From Proteromonas lacertae (taxonomy: Eukaryota; Sar; Bigyra; Opalinata; Proteromonadidae), in contig NGBS01001160.1 in the NCBI GenBank assembly GCA_002245135.1, positions 186,001 through 250,000 on the forward strand: a stretch of DNA of 64,000 nucleotides. Direction: 5' to 3'. Each line of letters begins with the position of its first letter. The stretch's first letter is position 1. Positions 11,001 to 25,900 of the stretch are shown here, one piece after another. The translations under genes and the position numbers were made by a program. The notes under the pieces were generated by a model. That model made no database searches. It was not told where the DNA came from and was given only the letters and a program-made list of their open reading frames with translations.

Positions 11001-14000
11001 TACCACAATATTGAGGATATTCTATTACTCCATCAAATTCACATTCATTTTCATTCCTAAGATTATTGTGTATTGTTAATCTAACACCAGTTCTTACAAT
11101 CTTCTTCTTTCTTTCTCCCACTACTGGCAATTTCTTTAATATTTTCTTATTTAATCTATCATATTCAACAATTTGAATATCATGTTCTCCATCTTTATTC
11201 CAAAAATAAGACATTGGCAAACCAGCAGAATTCATCCATTCTACTTCTACTTCATAGTATTTCTCTTTAGAAGATGATGATTTTGGAAGTATTGAATTAA
11301 CTACACCAACTGAACCTTCACCACCATCTTGATTGTAATAATATGGTTTCCAATCTGGACCTCTTATTACATAATCGCCTTGTTCTATCTCTTTATAATC
11401 ATTACTACCATCACTACCAGAATCACCTGAGAATCCACTTAATTGAACAAGAAATTCATCACTAACTACACCTAAATCAAACCCATCTTTCCAACTACTA
11501 TTATGAATAATTTCGTTATTAACTGACAACAATCTTTCTGCATTATTCATTGATGCTATTAAACTGTATAGATTCTGTACATCTTCTGAATGCATAGGAT
11601 AATTAGAGAATGATCTATAAATTTCTTTATTCATAAATGCTTTTAATCTTAAATGTGGGATATCTTCTACTATTCTTTTCCATTTATCTTTCTCTCTCTT
11701 TATACTTCCATTTTGATACAAATAGGATATGTGATTCAATATTGATGATAATACAGCAGCACCATAAGATTTAAGCGGAGCATAAGGTGATTGAAGAGTA
11801 ATAATCCATGATCTAAATATAACATACACAAAATCAAAATCATCACTATAATAATTCAATAATTCATCAGTTAAAATCTCAATTAACTGCATTGAACATT
11901 GTTTTACTGCATATGATTCATTATATGAGATATGATCTTCTCTTATTTCAAATGGATATCTATTTTCTAACACAAGTGAATTATCTTTATTTTCAAATTC
12001 TGAGCTTAATATAGATTCTGTTCTTATTAATCTAAGTAACAATTTCGATATTTCATTCGTCATATCATGTTTTATAGATAAATCATATGTTATCAAGGCT
12101 TGAATAACTCTTGAATATAGTAAATGAGCGTTTTTTTTCTTATTCTCATTTACATTATATATTAACTTATAATAAGAAGAATGACTTTTGGAATAAATAT
12201 CTTCATATTTACTACACACAGGAGGAATATCTAATATCTCATTTGGATCATTTTCTGCGTCAATTGGCAAAGGAGTAAAATAATCTAATGGATAATTCGT
12301 ACAAATTTTTATAAAAGTAGCAATACTTGAGTATAATGAATCTCTTTCTTTATCAATAACATCTTTTTCTTTATCTTTGTTTTTTGATAAATCATAATAG
12401 CTAAAATATTCTAAACATTGATAAAGATTTCCTTTTTCATCTATAGGTTTACAAACTATCCAATATTTCATCAATTCTAAGATAAACACTCTTAAAGTTA
12501 GAACAAAACATTTTATTTCTAACTTATATAAAGTAGTTGTTACATTCTTTCTAACTGATAAATCTGTATCTATTTGAGTAAATGTCTTCAAATTCAATTG
12601 ATAATCATATCTAGCACTACTTCTATGATTTGGTTTATTAATTATATTATTAATAGTATCCATAGTTAATACACTATCAGTCTTCTTATTACCACATCGA
12701 TAAAATCTATTAATTGTTGAATTGGAATAAATTGTCTGATTGAAACTATCTCTTGTTATTGAATTAGCATTATTCAAAGTATTATATTCTTCCAACTCTT
12801 TTTCATTTGGCTTTATAAATAACTCTCTCACAAATTCTTCTCTACCTTCCATAATAGGAGTATAACCTTTTGGAATAAATTGTGGTGGATTTTTATTATT
12901 CATTCTGATTATTACATTTGCTTTTTTATCAATTGTTGATTTTAATGCAATAATTGGATATAAATATTCATAATTAGTTGTAAATTGAAATGCTATAAAA
13001 TAACTATTACCATTAATAAAATATGATATAGAATTAGGAATTGATTCTAAATCTAATAAACAACCAATTATAAAACCATTATTAAGAATATGTTCAGTCT
13101 CTAAAGATATTGCATTTCTTGAAATAAATGATTTTACACCTTCTCTACCACCCCATGAATAACTATGACGATCTGCTCCTAATGCATATTTTTCATCAAT
13201 ATTGACTTTAGAATAAGCTGGATCTGCCCATCCAAAATATACTCCATCTCCTATTTCATTAATCAACACTTCATAATAATACTTTCCGCCAGTAATACAT
13301 GTTGCTGATGGAATACCTACTGTAAATGTCAAAAACTTTTCATTACTAGCAATTACGTTATTTCCATTAACTGTTCCATCACCACTTACTACACCAAGAT
13401 ATGAAAATGTTTTTGTATTTTCTTTTCTATCACTATATTCTTCTTCATATAACCTCATCACTATATCTTCATTATTTGGATGTTCTTCACCTTCGATAAA
13501 TTTCATCGCTTTTTCAACTGGTAATTGCAAATCAACTAAAGATTTTAATGCATCAATTTGATTGCTATTTAATTGTCTATAAGATTGATATATTTCCGGT
13601 TCTATATTTCTTGATATGTAAGACATTTCTTTTTCATTCCAAAAATGAAATAATTCTTTAAAAGCTTCATGATATGTTAGATGATCATATAAACTAGATG
13701 TGCTACTTAAAACACAACTAGATAATCGTAATGCTTTTACTAACATATCTGGCTTTTTATTTACCATTATCTGAATTGTTCTTTTATTATGTACCAAATT
13801 ACTTAATGAATTAGTACTAAATATCATAAATGTAACAATAAAGAAGAAATCAGTATTAGCTTTTACTATACTATAATCATAGTAATAAGTATAAATCATA
13901 TCAACCATATCTATTACTCTCTCAATAATGTCTTCACTAATTCTATATGGTTGAGTATTTATTAATGGAATTGGTGTAATAAGATCAGTATTTACCTTTT

Positions 14001-17000
14001 CCTTTATTTTACCATTATCACACTTAATATCACAATATTCTTTGACTTGATAAGTAGTTGATTCTTTTGGAACACCATTATCACTTTCTAAATATGGATC
14101 TTGGATTAATTCTCCACTTATTTTTGAAAAATACTCCTTTATACATTGATAATACTGTTCCAGAATAGCTTGGTAATTCTATTACATCTTGTAATACTTC
14201 TACTCTTGAACCAATTGTTAATACTTCATAATTACCTCCCATTACATGCAAACATCCTATGAATTTATAGAATAAAGTATCTTTCTGATTGAATATATCT
14301 TTCAATGATTTTTTACTATCTCCAAAATTCTCTGCTTTTACATTCTCCTCATTAATAGTTTTTACTTCAGTTAATACTCTATTAATTTCATCATTTATTA
14401 TATTAGACCAACTTACTGACTTCTTCTGCAAATTCCTTAATAATGATGTTACTCTACAAGCTAATATATATGTATCTGTTTTTAGGAAATATTTGATAAA
14501 ACATCCAAAATGTACAGGATAAATAAAGCCACTCATTGTTAAGAACAACTGTATAATTTGATTAGATGATGAAATCTGTTCATTATCACCTTTATCAAAA
14601 TAATACTTCAATATTTCTTCTGGAATTACTATTTTCAACTCTTGTGGATTACTAATATCAGGTAGCCAATTATTGAGGAATTTAACAATTATAAATGGCA
14701 ATTCTGAATGATTGCATGCTAAAAACACACGAATTAAAATTGGTAAATAAATCTTAGTATCTACTATTCTGGTATTACTTAATTCTGTTAAGATTGATAT
14801 AGAAGGACTATAGATATCTTGATAAATATCAAGTGTAATTATTTCATTAAATGTATCTCTTACATTCACACTTGTATTTAGATGTGAGTTGATCGGATTA
14901 TGCAATTCTGTCAATATTTTTTCAATAATTGAGATACCTACAGATTCTTTACTATCCTTGTCATTAATACATATTGATTTTGATAATGTAAATAAGAAGA
15001 ATGAATATGATTTCTTAAGAATTCCATCGTCAATATTGAATATATATTGAATTTTTTCTTTTAATTCATTTATATAATTCTCTTTTATACATTTCAACTC
15101 ATTTGGTGTATATCTTTTGTAGAATGAATCAATTATTGCTAAATATTTACTAATATCTACTGACGAAAGAGATTTATTATTGTCATAATCATTTGGTAAA
15201 TAGTCTATTAATTGCTTAAATATTTTAGAATATGACTCATTTATAGTACATTCAATATCGGGTACTAATTTGAGTAACATTTCTTTTTCAATAGTACTTT
15301 GAATTTCATCAGGATTGAATTGAAATTTTTTATTCTCCATTTTACCAATTAGCGATAAAAAGAAATTTTCTTCAGATACATCTTGAATTATGTAATGTAA
15401 ATATGTTGGATCATCGACATGATTCACTGGAATGAAATATGTATAATTCTGAAATCTTTTATACCAATATAAATACATATACATATTTCCAGCATATTTT
15501 ATATGACTATTTCCTATTAATAGCTTTTCAAATCGATGAAATGAATAACAATAATGTAAAATGCCTGAAACTTTATACCTCATAAACTCTAAGAAATGAT
15601 CATTATTCTCTTTATCTACAAACGATGGTTGAAACAGAAATGTAATAAATTCATCAATTATTGTTCTTCTATTATATTTTTCTGGTAATGAGTGAATTAA
15701 TGGGTATAAATAAAATAACTCTTCTACTTTTTCATATAAACAATCAAATATCCTAACTTCAATATTATGCTTTTCATCTACACTAATTTCATTAACATCC
15801 TCAATTTTCTTTTTATTCTGTCCTTCTATTGTATTACTTCTTTTAGTTATAGATTCATTGAATACACTATTAAAGTGTTTAATTAATTGATCTTTAAAAT
15901 ATAATAAATCATATCCATCACCAATAAAAACCTCATTTCTTTCATTTATAGAGTGTAATATATTATTCTTACTAAACTCTTCAATATTTTCATCATTTAT
16001 CACTTTACAACCAGTCAAATGATAATAAAACAATCCAATTGCTATTCGATATAATTTCCATTCATTTCCGTTTGTATTAATTTTGTACTTCAAAAATACA
16101 TCTTTATTATCATCACTTTCAATAAACTTTAGTATATTGTCTATAATATCCAACATTCTATTTTCAATAACCTTCGATATATTATCAACAGGATATTCAT
16201 TCTTTTCTTCGTATTTTTCTTTAAATAGAGATTCATACATATCTTTATAATAATCATCCTTTTCTTTAAATATATTTTCACACATATCCAACACAGATTT
16301 ATCTTTTTCTCTGTCAGTAACATAAAATAACAAAAACTTACTATTAAATATATTTGGACATTTATTAATTACATATTCATAATCTATCACATTTGTCATT
16401 CTATTAATACAACTATAAGAAGCTGTTGCTTTACCTATTAAATAATGCAATTTTGTGGATGTTTTAACTTTCAATAATTCAATTTCATTAACTTTCAAAT
16501 TTTCTAATTCGCTAGTTTTAATACCAATAAAATAACCATAACTATTGTTTCTTGGATTCTCAAATTTGCCTATAAATCTATTGCCACTTGGCATTATAAC
16601 TGAATGACAAGTAAATATTTGTCTTTCTGTCTTTGATAATTCTGTTGTTAATGTAAATTCCCATGTATTACCATCAGCTCTTCCATATATTTCCTTTTTT
16701 CCTTCATTTTCTCTTATTTGCTGTATACCTTTTACATATATTTCATCTTGTTCTAAATCTATATTAAAGAATTTTGTTTTTTCTTCTGGTAGAGGATATA
16801 TCTTTTGATATAAAAAAGTATAATGTCCTGTTAAAGTGTAATCATATTCACTATCAATTTCATTCAAATCAGGTAATATAATTGAATCAAATTGATTAGC
16901 TAATGGCAATAATCTTTCATCTAATAGATTATAATAATTATCAAAATCAGGAAAATATGAATATAAACATAATTGTGATATAAAATTATCAAATACTCTA

Positions 17001-19592
17001 AATAATCCTAATTTAATTTGATTATTACTATCTTCATCATCATCATCTTCTTCTTCATCATCCTCTACTTCCTTTGTAGGTTTTATTTCTCTACTTATAA
17101 AATCACACATTCTTTCAATATATTCTTTTCCTTGTTCATAACATCTATTATCATACAGACAATCTCCTTTAGAGAAATGGCCACTTTTCCTACAATTATA
17201 ATCCTCTACTTTATAATCTTTAAATATTTCTTCTATTACATTGTTATAATGAATTAATGTAAAATCTGCTTTTGAATTACATGATACTGATGGGTAATAA
17301 ACATGTGAATTATCAACTTTGAAATATGCAACTGGAATAAATAAATCAAGATAATTTGAATCTTTAACTGCAACAAATGCTACTTCTAAATACCCTCTGC
17401 AACTATCATATGTTAAGAATATTTCTTCAGGATTATATCTTTTCATTGGCATTCTATTCTCTATTCTTGGTTCAAATTTCTTACCTAATTTCATAAATCC
17501 ATCAATTTTCTTACCTTTACAATAAAAAAAACCTAAACCATGATATCCTACACTTGTATAATTAAAACCAATGAAGCTGGATGGAACTGTATATTCACTT
17601 AATCCATAAATAACATCCAACGGATCTTCTTGATTGAAACGATAAACAAAGGTATGAATACCTGTATTTGGATAAATTGGCTATAAATACAATAAATAAT
17701 AAAGATATCTATACATAATTGAATATATGAGTCAACATATTCTGCCCTATTGGTTGAAATATTCCTAACATTTCTATTTTAGGTATAGTCTTTGGATTGC
17801 AATCATAATACTGACCTTGAATTTTCAAAAACCAAGTTTGCATTGTATTATATAATTCAATATATTTAGTTCTGTTAATTCCTAAGTTTCTGTCTTTGAA
17901 TTTCTGTCTTATGTTATTTTGCATTCTTTCCAAATTTACTTTTAAATTCTCAAAACATTTCATATGTAAGTCTCTGCTATCTTCTGTAACTGAATATATT
18001 GATTCATGTAATGTATCTTTTCCTTCATTCTATAAATATATAATATAAGAATATAAATATACTGGATTATAATTTATCTTATATAAAAACAAATCTGGAT
18101 GACAAGTTTCAATACTATTTACAATCCATTCTGATATTGTTTCATCTTTACAGTTATCTAATCTCTTTATAACTTCATCATATAAATTATTATAGAATGA
18201 ACATCTTATTAATGTACAATAAGAATATTTGATTGATGTTATTATAGTGTGAAAGATTTGGTTATTTTCATCACATCCAATAAATCTAATATAAAACTTT
18301 TCCAATAAATTCAAGAAGCAATTCAAAAATACAGTAATATTTTTATGTCTAATTTCAGGTGTTTCTTTATCTGTACTAGATTTTTGTATTTCTTCTTTTT
18401 CATTAATTCTAAATGCTAATCCAACATCTTCATAACTTTGTTTAGTAAAGGCGATAGCTTTAAAATTATATGATAATAACTGCAATAAGAATGTGATAAT
18501 AGGAATCATTAAAACATTTGGTTCATTAAACTCTTTATCTTTATTACTACTTCCTTCATCAGTCTTATTAAATTCTTCAAAATTAATATCAAACTTTTTA
18601 TCAAAGGATAATACACAATCACCTTTTTCAGATAAATAATGATTGTAGATAAAACATAAAATTGCATAAAATATGGAAAATGTAAATTCATGAGGTTGTA
18701 TACAGGCAGTTGGAGGCATTATTACATCCATTTCTTTGTCATTAACAATGAAATATAAGTCAGCCAATCTTGTAATTGTTGCTAATACATATACCACATC
18801 TGAATATAAACTGAATACTGTATTTTTAATGATTATTCCTTTGTTATTTTGAATACCAGAATTATCTTGTTTATAATGTGTATATATAATTTCTAATTGA
18901 TTAATTATCTTTGAATAATAATTATCATTGATACTTTCAGATAGAAAATGAAATCCTAAACCTTCAGTTATTCTTTTAAACACTGGAATTTCATTCTTTC
19001 CATAAAATAAAACAGAACATCTTTCATTATCACCTCTTGTTTTTCCAAGAAATAAATAAAATGACACTAATATAGAAAACAAGTACCCTGAGAAATAGTT
19101 ATTTTTTTTCTCGGCACATGCTTTTATATACATTGTATAAGCGTCTCTAGCTGCATCTATATCTATATCCATTACATTTCTGAATTCACCTTTAAAACTT
19201 TTATTTTCTGAGTTTTTATCCATCCTTTCTGCCATTATTGATAGATATCCATTTAGCTCCATATCAATATTACCTCTACCACCATCTTCATATATCATTC
19301 CTCTTACATGTTGAAATATTGCATCAGTAGTTCCTGTCATAGCCTCTGGTATAATAAATATGTTATAATTACATATGATTAGTGTCTTTACAAATGCGCT
19401 GTAAATTTGACTGAGACGAAATGATTTCAACAAAGTGGCAGTATTAATTAATATAGTCGTATTATTTGGAATATATTCTAAGCTTTCTTTCGTTATCTGT
19501 TCCATAGTGAATTGAGCGTTAGTTGTTAGTCTCTATAAATTCATAATATAAAATTATCTTACATTAGCATTTTTATTTGCCGATTCATCCAT
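8044..19592 (-). CDS. Giant SPRY / MIB-HERC2 / HECT E3 ubiquitin ligase
   Basis: One gene of about 3,800 residues. It starts at the ATG at 19592 (MDESANKNAN) and crosses introns 19533-19562, 18030-18062 and 17681-17714 (30, 33, 34 nt). After these it has no intron for 9.6 kb. Visible domains: a SPRY-like segment near 17.6-17.2 kb; an acidic EDDEEEDDDDED run near 17.05 kb; a SPRY domain near 13.4-12.9 kb (YYYEVLINEIGDGVYFGWAD); an MIB/HERC2 domain near 11.4-11.1 kb (VIRGPDWKPYYYNQDGGEG); another SPRY near 10.65-10.2 kb; and a C-terminal HECT domain from about 8.95 kb. The catalytic Cys is in LPTSHTCFYSLDLPAYSS, near 8184. The reading frame breaks once at 14121-14131; removing one base from the T5/A5 run restores it. 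The substrate is unknown. Confidence 0.9.
14121..14131 (-). other. Frame break in HECT ligase gene
   Basis: Upstream coding ends in the wrong frame beyond the coding-strand run TTTTTCAAAAA, and coding resumes one base later (SKISGELIQDPYLE) without a stop down to the next long exon segment. Dropping one base of the run joins the two. No intron signals are present here, so this is either an extra base in the assembly or a real mutation. Confidence 0.75.
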
Positions 19593-19936
19593 CCTAATAA
19601 CCTCAAAATAAAGATTATTTAATTGGGTAAAAACACATGTAAATTACATCTTACATTTTCATTAAATCTTTACAGTTGTTATTTACAGTATTAATAGTAG
19701 AGAGTCATGAAAAAACGGTTTATTTTACGGCTAGCTAACTGTGAACTAGTATAAAGATATAAAAATACTTCTTTCTTTCTTTAATTTATGTAATTGTCAG
19801 AAAATAAGACATATATCATTTATTGTTTTTATTTATCACACAATATTCTAGAAAATATTTCTTTAATGTCAGATTTATCTATATCTTCCTCAATTAATTT
19901 AAACACAAAATAAAATAATAATAATAATTATTATCT
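19593..19936. other. Intergenic region between HECT start and dynein stop
   Basis: 344 bp, AT-rich. It holds the promoter of the HECT gene and the dynein 3' end. It has no conserved ORF, but contains one AAAACGGTTT element (19712-19721). Confidence 0.6.
19712..19721. promoter_or_regulatory. AAAACGGTTT element upstream of HECT gene
   Basis: Exact copy of the decamer seen upstream of the flagellar genes. It lies 120 bp before the HECT ATG. Whether it acts on this gene is inference. Confidence 0.4.
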
Positions 19937-22900
19937 TTACTCAGTAGTACATAATAATGCAACACCTCTTAATGTCCAATGAGCACCATCTTTCTCAATT
20001 GAAGGTAAATTGATAAGTGAAATAAAGAATAAACCAGTACGTTTTGGATACTTGTACAATGGACATTGATATGTTTTATAATTCTGTTTATCTTTATTAG
20101 CTTTAGTATAACCTTTTGTAGCAGCTGAAATCAATATAATTGGCATTGGTGTAAATAACACTTTAGGTTGAGATTCACACAATGACTTATCAGCATTACT
20201 CCAGCCACAACCATCTAAATACAAACCATAAACATATACACCTTCAGCTGGTCTAGCTTTAATACTATCTTTAGATATATGACCTGTAACTTCGGTAGTA
20301 TAAATAACATCATCTAAAGCCCATTTATCTTCTCTATGTGCTCGAGTAACTTCTTGTTTCATTGATGTTAAGAAACCTTGTGGATTGAAGAATCCAGTAA
20401 CCCAGAAAGATACTGGTCTTCCTTTTTCTAACCATGTATTGTATTGTTCATGACGATCTAATAAAGAGGAGAACCAAATACCTAATGTAGCACAAATCCA
20501 ACTGAATTCATCACCTGTGACTTTATATACCCAATTATGTGGTACACGAGCATCAAATATAGCATACATAGAGTCTTGAATATCAGCAGTCATCACAACT
20601 TCACCATTAATGGCTTGTTTAATATTAATACAAGCTTTACGTACAAATGTAATAACTTTCTCCATACGTTGTAATTCTTGGTATAAGAAGACATTTAATG
20701 GTTCAGCTAATCCACCAATCTTATTAATACCAGCTATATACTTCTCTTCTACATATTCAGGTGGTAATTTCTCTAATAATTCATCTAATTTCTCAACAAC
20801 AACATCTTCTCTACTTCTGCCTTTACCACTATTACTACTTTCTTTTGGCTGTGTATTTGATAATGTATCTAAAGCAGCATTAGCTTCTTTCACACGGAAT
20901 GTCAAATCTGCATTTGGATGTAAACCGAATATTTCAGGATTATCAATATCAGGGAAATCAGCAGATATCTTCTTTCTTATTTCTTCAACTTCAGCATCTT
21001 CTAAGATTGGATAAGCATAAGAAACTTCTTTAGCAGCTGAATCTGGTCTGAAACAGAATGAGCCAGATAATATAGATGGTTGAATCCATTTCTTAGCATA
21101 TGTATTGAACAATCTTCTATCTAAATCATCAGTAATCTTACCACCATATTGCACTTCAGAAACCATATATTGTGTTGTATCCCAACTCATTTCTGATTCT
21201 AATAAATGCTTTTCTAAGAAGGTAATTGAGGCAATTAAATCACCATTGTTGTATTCATAAGGAATATTCCAACCTAATGCACCGAATTTACGTCTTTCTT
21301 GTACAATTGAGTGTAAGAAACAGAATGAGAATAATAACTGTCTCCATGATTTCTGTGGTAATACATCTAATCTCTCTTGATCAACAATAACAGTGTAACT
21401 ACGTAATAAACCAGCTTTCAAACCAGCAGGTGGTTCATTGGTGACTTTAATTGACATTTGTAATAAACCTAATGGGAAGTCTTTATCTGGTAAAGCAGTA
21501 ATGAATAATCTGAAATCAGGATGCATTTCATCTTTCCAATCATATAACAAATCTTCTAATTTACACATAACATCTAAACCTAATTCACAGTTCTGTAATA
21601 ATACCCATGAACCAGCAACATTACTTACTTCTTCTTTCTTATCTTTACCACCTTCAGGTTGTTTATCCATACCAGAAGCTGCTTTCAATGCTTTCATAGC
21701 TACTGGACCTTGACCATCTCCCATTGATACACATTGAATAAATCTCTTACTCTTTCTAGCTAAAGCTTCAATAGCATCTGTTGGATCTGCACCAGCTGAT
21801 AATAAGAAAATAACAGGTTTATGACAATCCATTTCAGCGTAAATTGATTCTACAGTATCAGTAACTGGTTCGACGTAAGCTTGGACCCATTTGTTTAGTA
21901 TTTCTAATGAAATCTTTCATAGCCAACATGGTTCTATCTACACGAAGTGATCTAACCAATAACATTCTTAAGAATGGACCAATATCTTTATTATCATCAA
22001 ATCTTTCACCATATTCTGGTGGATTACTATTCTCAGGATCGTTAGATTCATACCATTGTTTCCATTGCGCTTCATTTCTTACTAAATCATCAGGTAATGT
22101 CTTGAAGAATGGATGTGTCATTGATAATTGTATTACATTCAACCAGGCTTCCATATTCATCCATTTGAATGGTTTTTGTTTTACAGCACCAATATCTAAA
22201 GCAGCACCTCCTCTTAAGAATAATGGAATATCAGTTTGTTTCAATAAATCAGCAGTTAATAATATCTTTGTAGTCATAATGAATAAGAATGGTAATTTAT
22301 CAGCTTCATACAAACCTCTGTTAATATAACGATATACCATATAAGTCATCTTGTCTATAATATTACCTACTCTCTTTGCTGGTAATACTGCCTTCTCAGC
22401 TTTCTCCATTGATAACATAAATACTTCTAAGAATTGAGCCAAACTAGTTTGATACATGACGTTGCAATTACTCATATCTACAATACTGAAATATAAACAT
22501 GAACCTCTTGTAGCAACTGGACGATATTGTTCTCTCTTCTCATTAATAGATTTCTTAGTTACATCAGCAGTTGTTAATTTCTCTTGCACTTCAGATGCTT
22601 TTGCTTTAGTATTACCTAACACAACCATCAATTCTTCATCTTCTAATAAGTTACCTTCATTGGATGACAATCTTGTTAATAATTCATCATCTAGTCTCAT
22701 CAATGTTTGTGTATTTTCTGTAACTTCACTCAATACTTGATTCAATTGTTCTTCTAAGGCTCTTTGTTCTCTACCAATGACATGACCTAATAATTGTTCT
22801 TCTAAACCTTTCTGTGTGACAGTGAAATCAATAAGTGTAATCTTAGCTTGTAATTCTGGTGTAAAGTGTGGATTTGGTAATCTTGTAATGAAATATAATC

Positions 22901-25900
22901 TGAAATGATCTAAATCAATTTCACATGGTTTATCTGCTATCTTAATGTATAAACTACGACCTTTCTTGATGATTTGCTTTTCTAATAATGGATCTAATAC
23001 AGGATCTAATTCTTCTAATACACCATTAACAATCAAACTCTTACCTTCTTCCATACAGAATTCTAAGTGATCTTTGAATTTAGAATCATCTAATGCCATT
23101 GTTTCTTGTCTTGGTGGTAAATTATCTAATTCCTTCTTCTTCAACCAAGCAATAGCTTGACCTTGTGGATCAATCAATAATGGGAAACGTCTTGATCTTG
23201 TAACTAATATACCATTTTGAATAGATAATGGATCTGAAGGTAAACCTTGCATTGCCCAACTACCTAATGTTGGAATATCAGCTAAGAAATCACTAATATC
23301 AATATTACTAGATACAGGTACTTTTCTTTGTTGACAATCTCTAATGAATTTACTATTTAATAAGTAGGATCTAAATGATTGATTGAATGGACCACAATAT
23401 GCAATAAATGCACAGGCAATAGCAACATCACCAACTAATAAGAACTTTCTCTGTGCAAATGAAGCAGCATCATTCTCCCAACGATCTTTCTCACCAGCTA
23501 AGGCTTTCAATAATTGATTGGCTCTGTCCATAGTTCTTTCCATTCTCAAAGCATTATCTTCAATTTGTTTCTTAGGCAGCTAATTGTTCTTCTAATTGTT
23601 TTTGTAATTCATCTAATTTAGCCTTTAATGCAGCATGTCTTTCTCTGACTTGTGCTAAAGTTTTATTGGCTTGATCTAATTCAGCTTTAGCTACAGTCAA
23701 TGCTTCTAATTTTGGTTTAACAATCTTTGATGCTTCATGGTATGATTTCATAGCACCGACCCAAGTACATAAACCTTCAGCAGCTACTGAAGCAGTCTTA
23801 GCAGTAGCAGGTGTAAAGTTCTCTAATTCTAAATATGGTTCTAATAATTCAATAGTTTCTTCATTGATCTTATCTTTTGGACTATCATCTCCAGCACCAA
23901 ATGCTTGTAACATTTTAAGAAGTTTGCATTATTCATCAATGTTAAGGATGAACCCCATGATGGCGCAATGAATGGAGTTTCTTTCTTAGCTACAATCAAT
24001 GTGGATGAGACTACAGGATCCATTGGATACATGAACAATAAACAACAACCATCAAACACCAATCTGATAATATCAGATGGTTTTAACAACTTCTTAATTT
24101 CGATAATATGTGCTGGTAAAATAGAGTTAATAGCATCAATAGCTCTATCTACGAATGGTTGGGCTTTATCTAAATCAGCTTGACAAGCTGCTTTTTCTTT
24201 TGAAATACGTTCAGCATCAGCTTCACATTGAGATGCCATTTGAGCGACTGAATCACCTTCTTTCTTCACTTCTGCTGATTTGATTTGTAATGCTTCCAAC
24301 ATCTTATTAGTTTCTTCTGTTGCTTTTTCTAGTTTAACTTGTTCTTCAGCTAATTCAACCTTCATAACTTCTACTTGTTTTGCACCATTGTTTAATTTTT
24401 CTAAACCTAAGTTAACTTTAGTATCAGCTGTATTTAATTCATTCATCTTTTCAGTATACATGATCTTATAATCATTTAAGAATGATAAGTATGATTTAGG
24501 TGTTTGATATACCTTTCTTCTCATCTTATTGAAGTATTCATCACATGCTTCTACAACCATATCATGTACATTACCCATATGAATCATCAATTGACTCTTT
24601 ACATCATCAGTACATTGTATTGGGAAATCAGAAATAACACCTTGTGACACACTAATCAAGGCTTGTTGTGGCCATGGTAAGAACCAATCAATATTACAAC
24701 CACTAATAATAGCTGGGAACTTGGTAGCTCTTTCACTGAACTTGGCATTCATAGGTGACATACAGATAACTAAGTGAAGATTATCTCTAACAGAGTTGAT
24801 CAAATATCTCTTTAAGTTATCAGTTGTTGGTATAAATTCTGGATCTTCTTTTGTTGCGAATTGACCAATTTCTGAGCAGAATGTCATTAATTCATCCTTT
24901 GCCAATAAACCTGAGATTTCACCAGTCAATAACAATGAGTTAATATATTCTAAGAAACACTCTTTCTTAATTTCACTATCTGTGAATATAAATGTAACAT
25001 TCTTTCTTTCTGGACCAGCCATTCTGTACAATAACTTCAAATCTTCGAATAAGTTAGATACACCATAAGTCTTAGTTAAACTAATCTGGAAGGATGTATG
25101 TCTCAACATATGTGCTGCTAATCTTGCTAATGATTGTTTACCTGAACCACCTACACCAACTAATAATGATGAACCTCTTGGTGTATTTAATACTCTAGTA
25201 ACTCTCATTAAATGGTACATAGCATCTTCAAATAGTACTAAATGCATTTGTGTAGCTGGGAAGGCTTGATTATAACTCTCTAAGAAGGTTAACATTCTTT
25301 CTCTAATATGTTGTAATGAACCGCCTCTTTCATTGAATAATGGAGCTTCTTCTACAATTTCATCAGTTTCTGGATCTACGATTGGATCTCTCATGATTGG
25401 AACGTAGAACATATCAGTTGCATTGATTCTTTCAGCCATTTCATCACCAAATATTTCTCTACAATGATTAATACGTGCTTTCAAATACCAACCTTTATCT
25501 TCATCATTTGTTAATTTATCACTGAATGTTCTATCACATTCATGACACCATAAATGAACCAAGTTAAATGCATCATCTTTATCAGCACATACAGATCCAC
25601 CAGTTTGAATCACTGATTTTGGTGTTAATAATATACCTTGGAAAATACGAGACAATTCTCTCATATCGAAGTTGTAATGGAACTTTGCTGGTGTTGGTAA
25701 TAACTTCTTCTTTACTGCATTCCATAATTTAATTGTAGCTGTTGTTAATTTATTGACTACTTCTAAGCATGATTCACTGAAATCTTTAGCTTGGAATCTA
25801 CCTTCTAACATTTGACCATAAATATCATTAATAGAGGTAATAGATGGTAAAATCAAGTTGAATATAAAGAATCCTCTCTTTAATCTGTTTGGAATATTGT

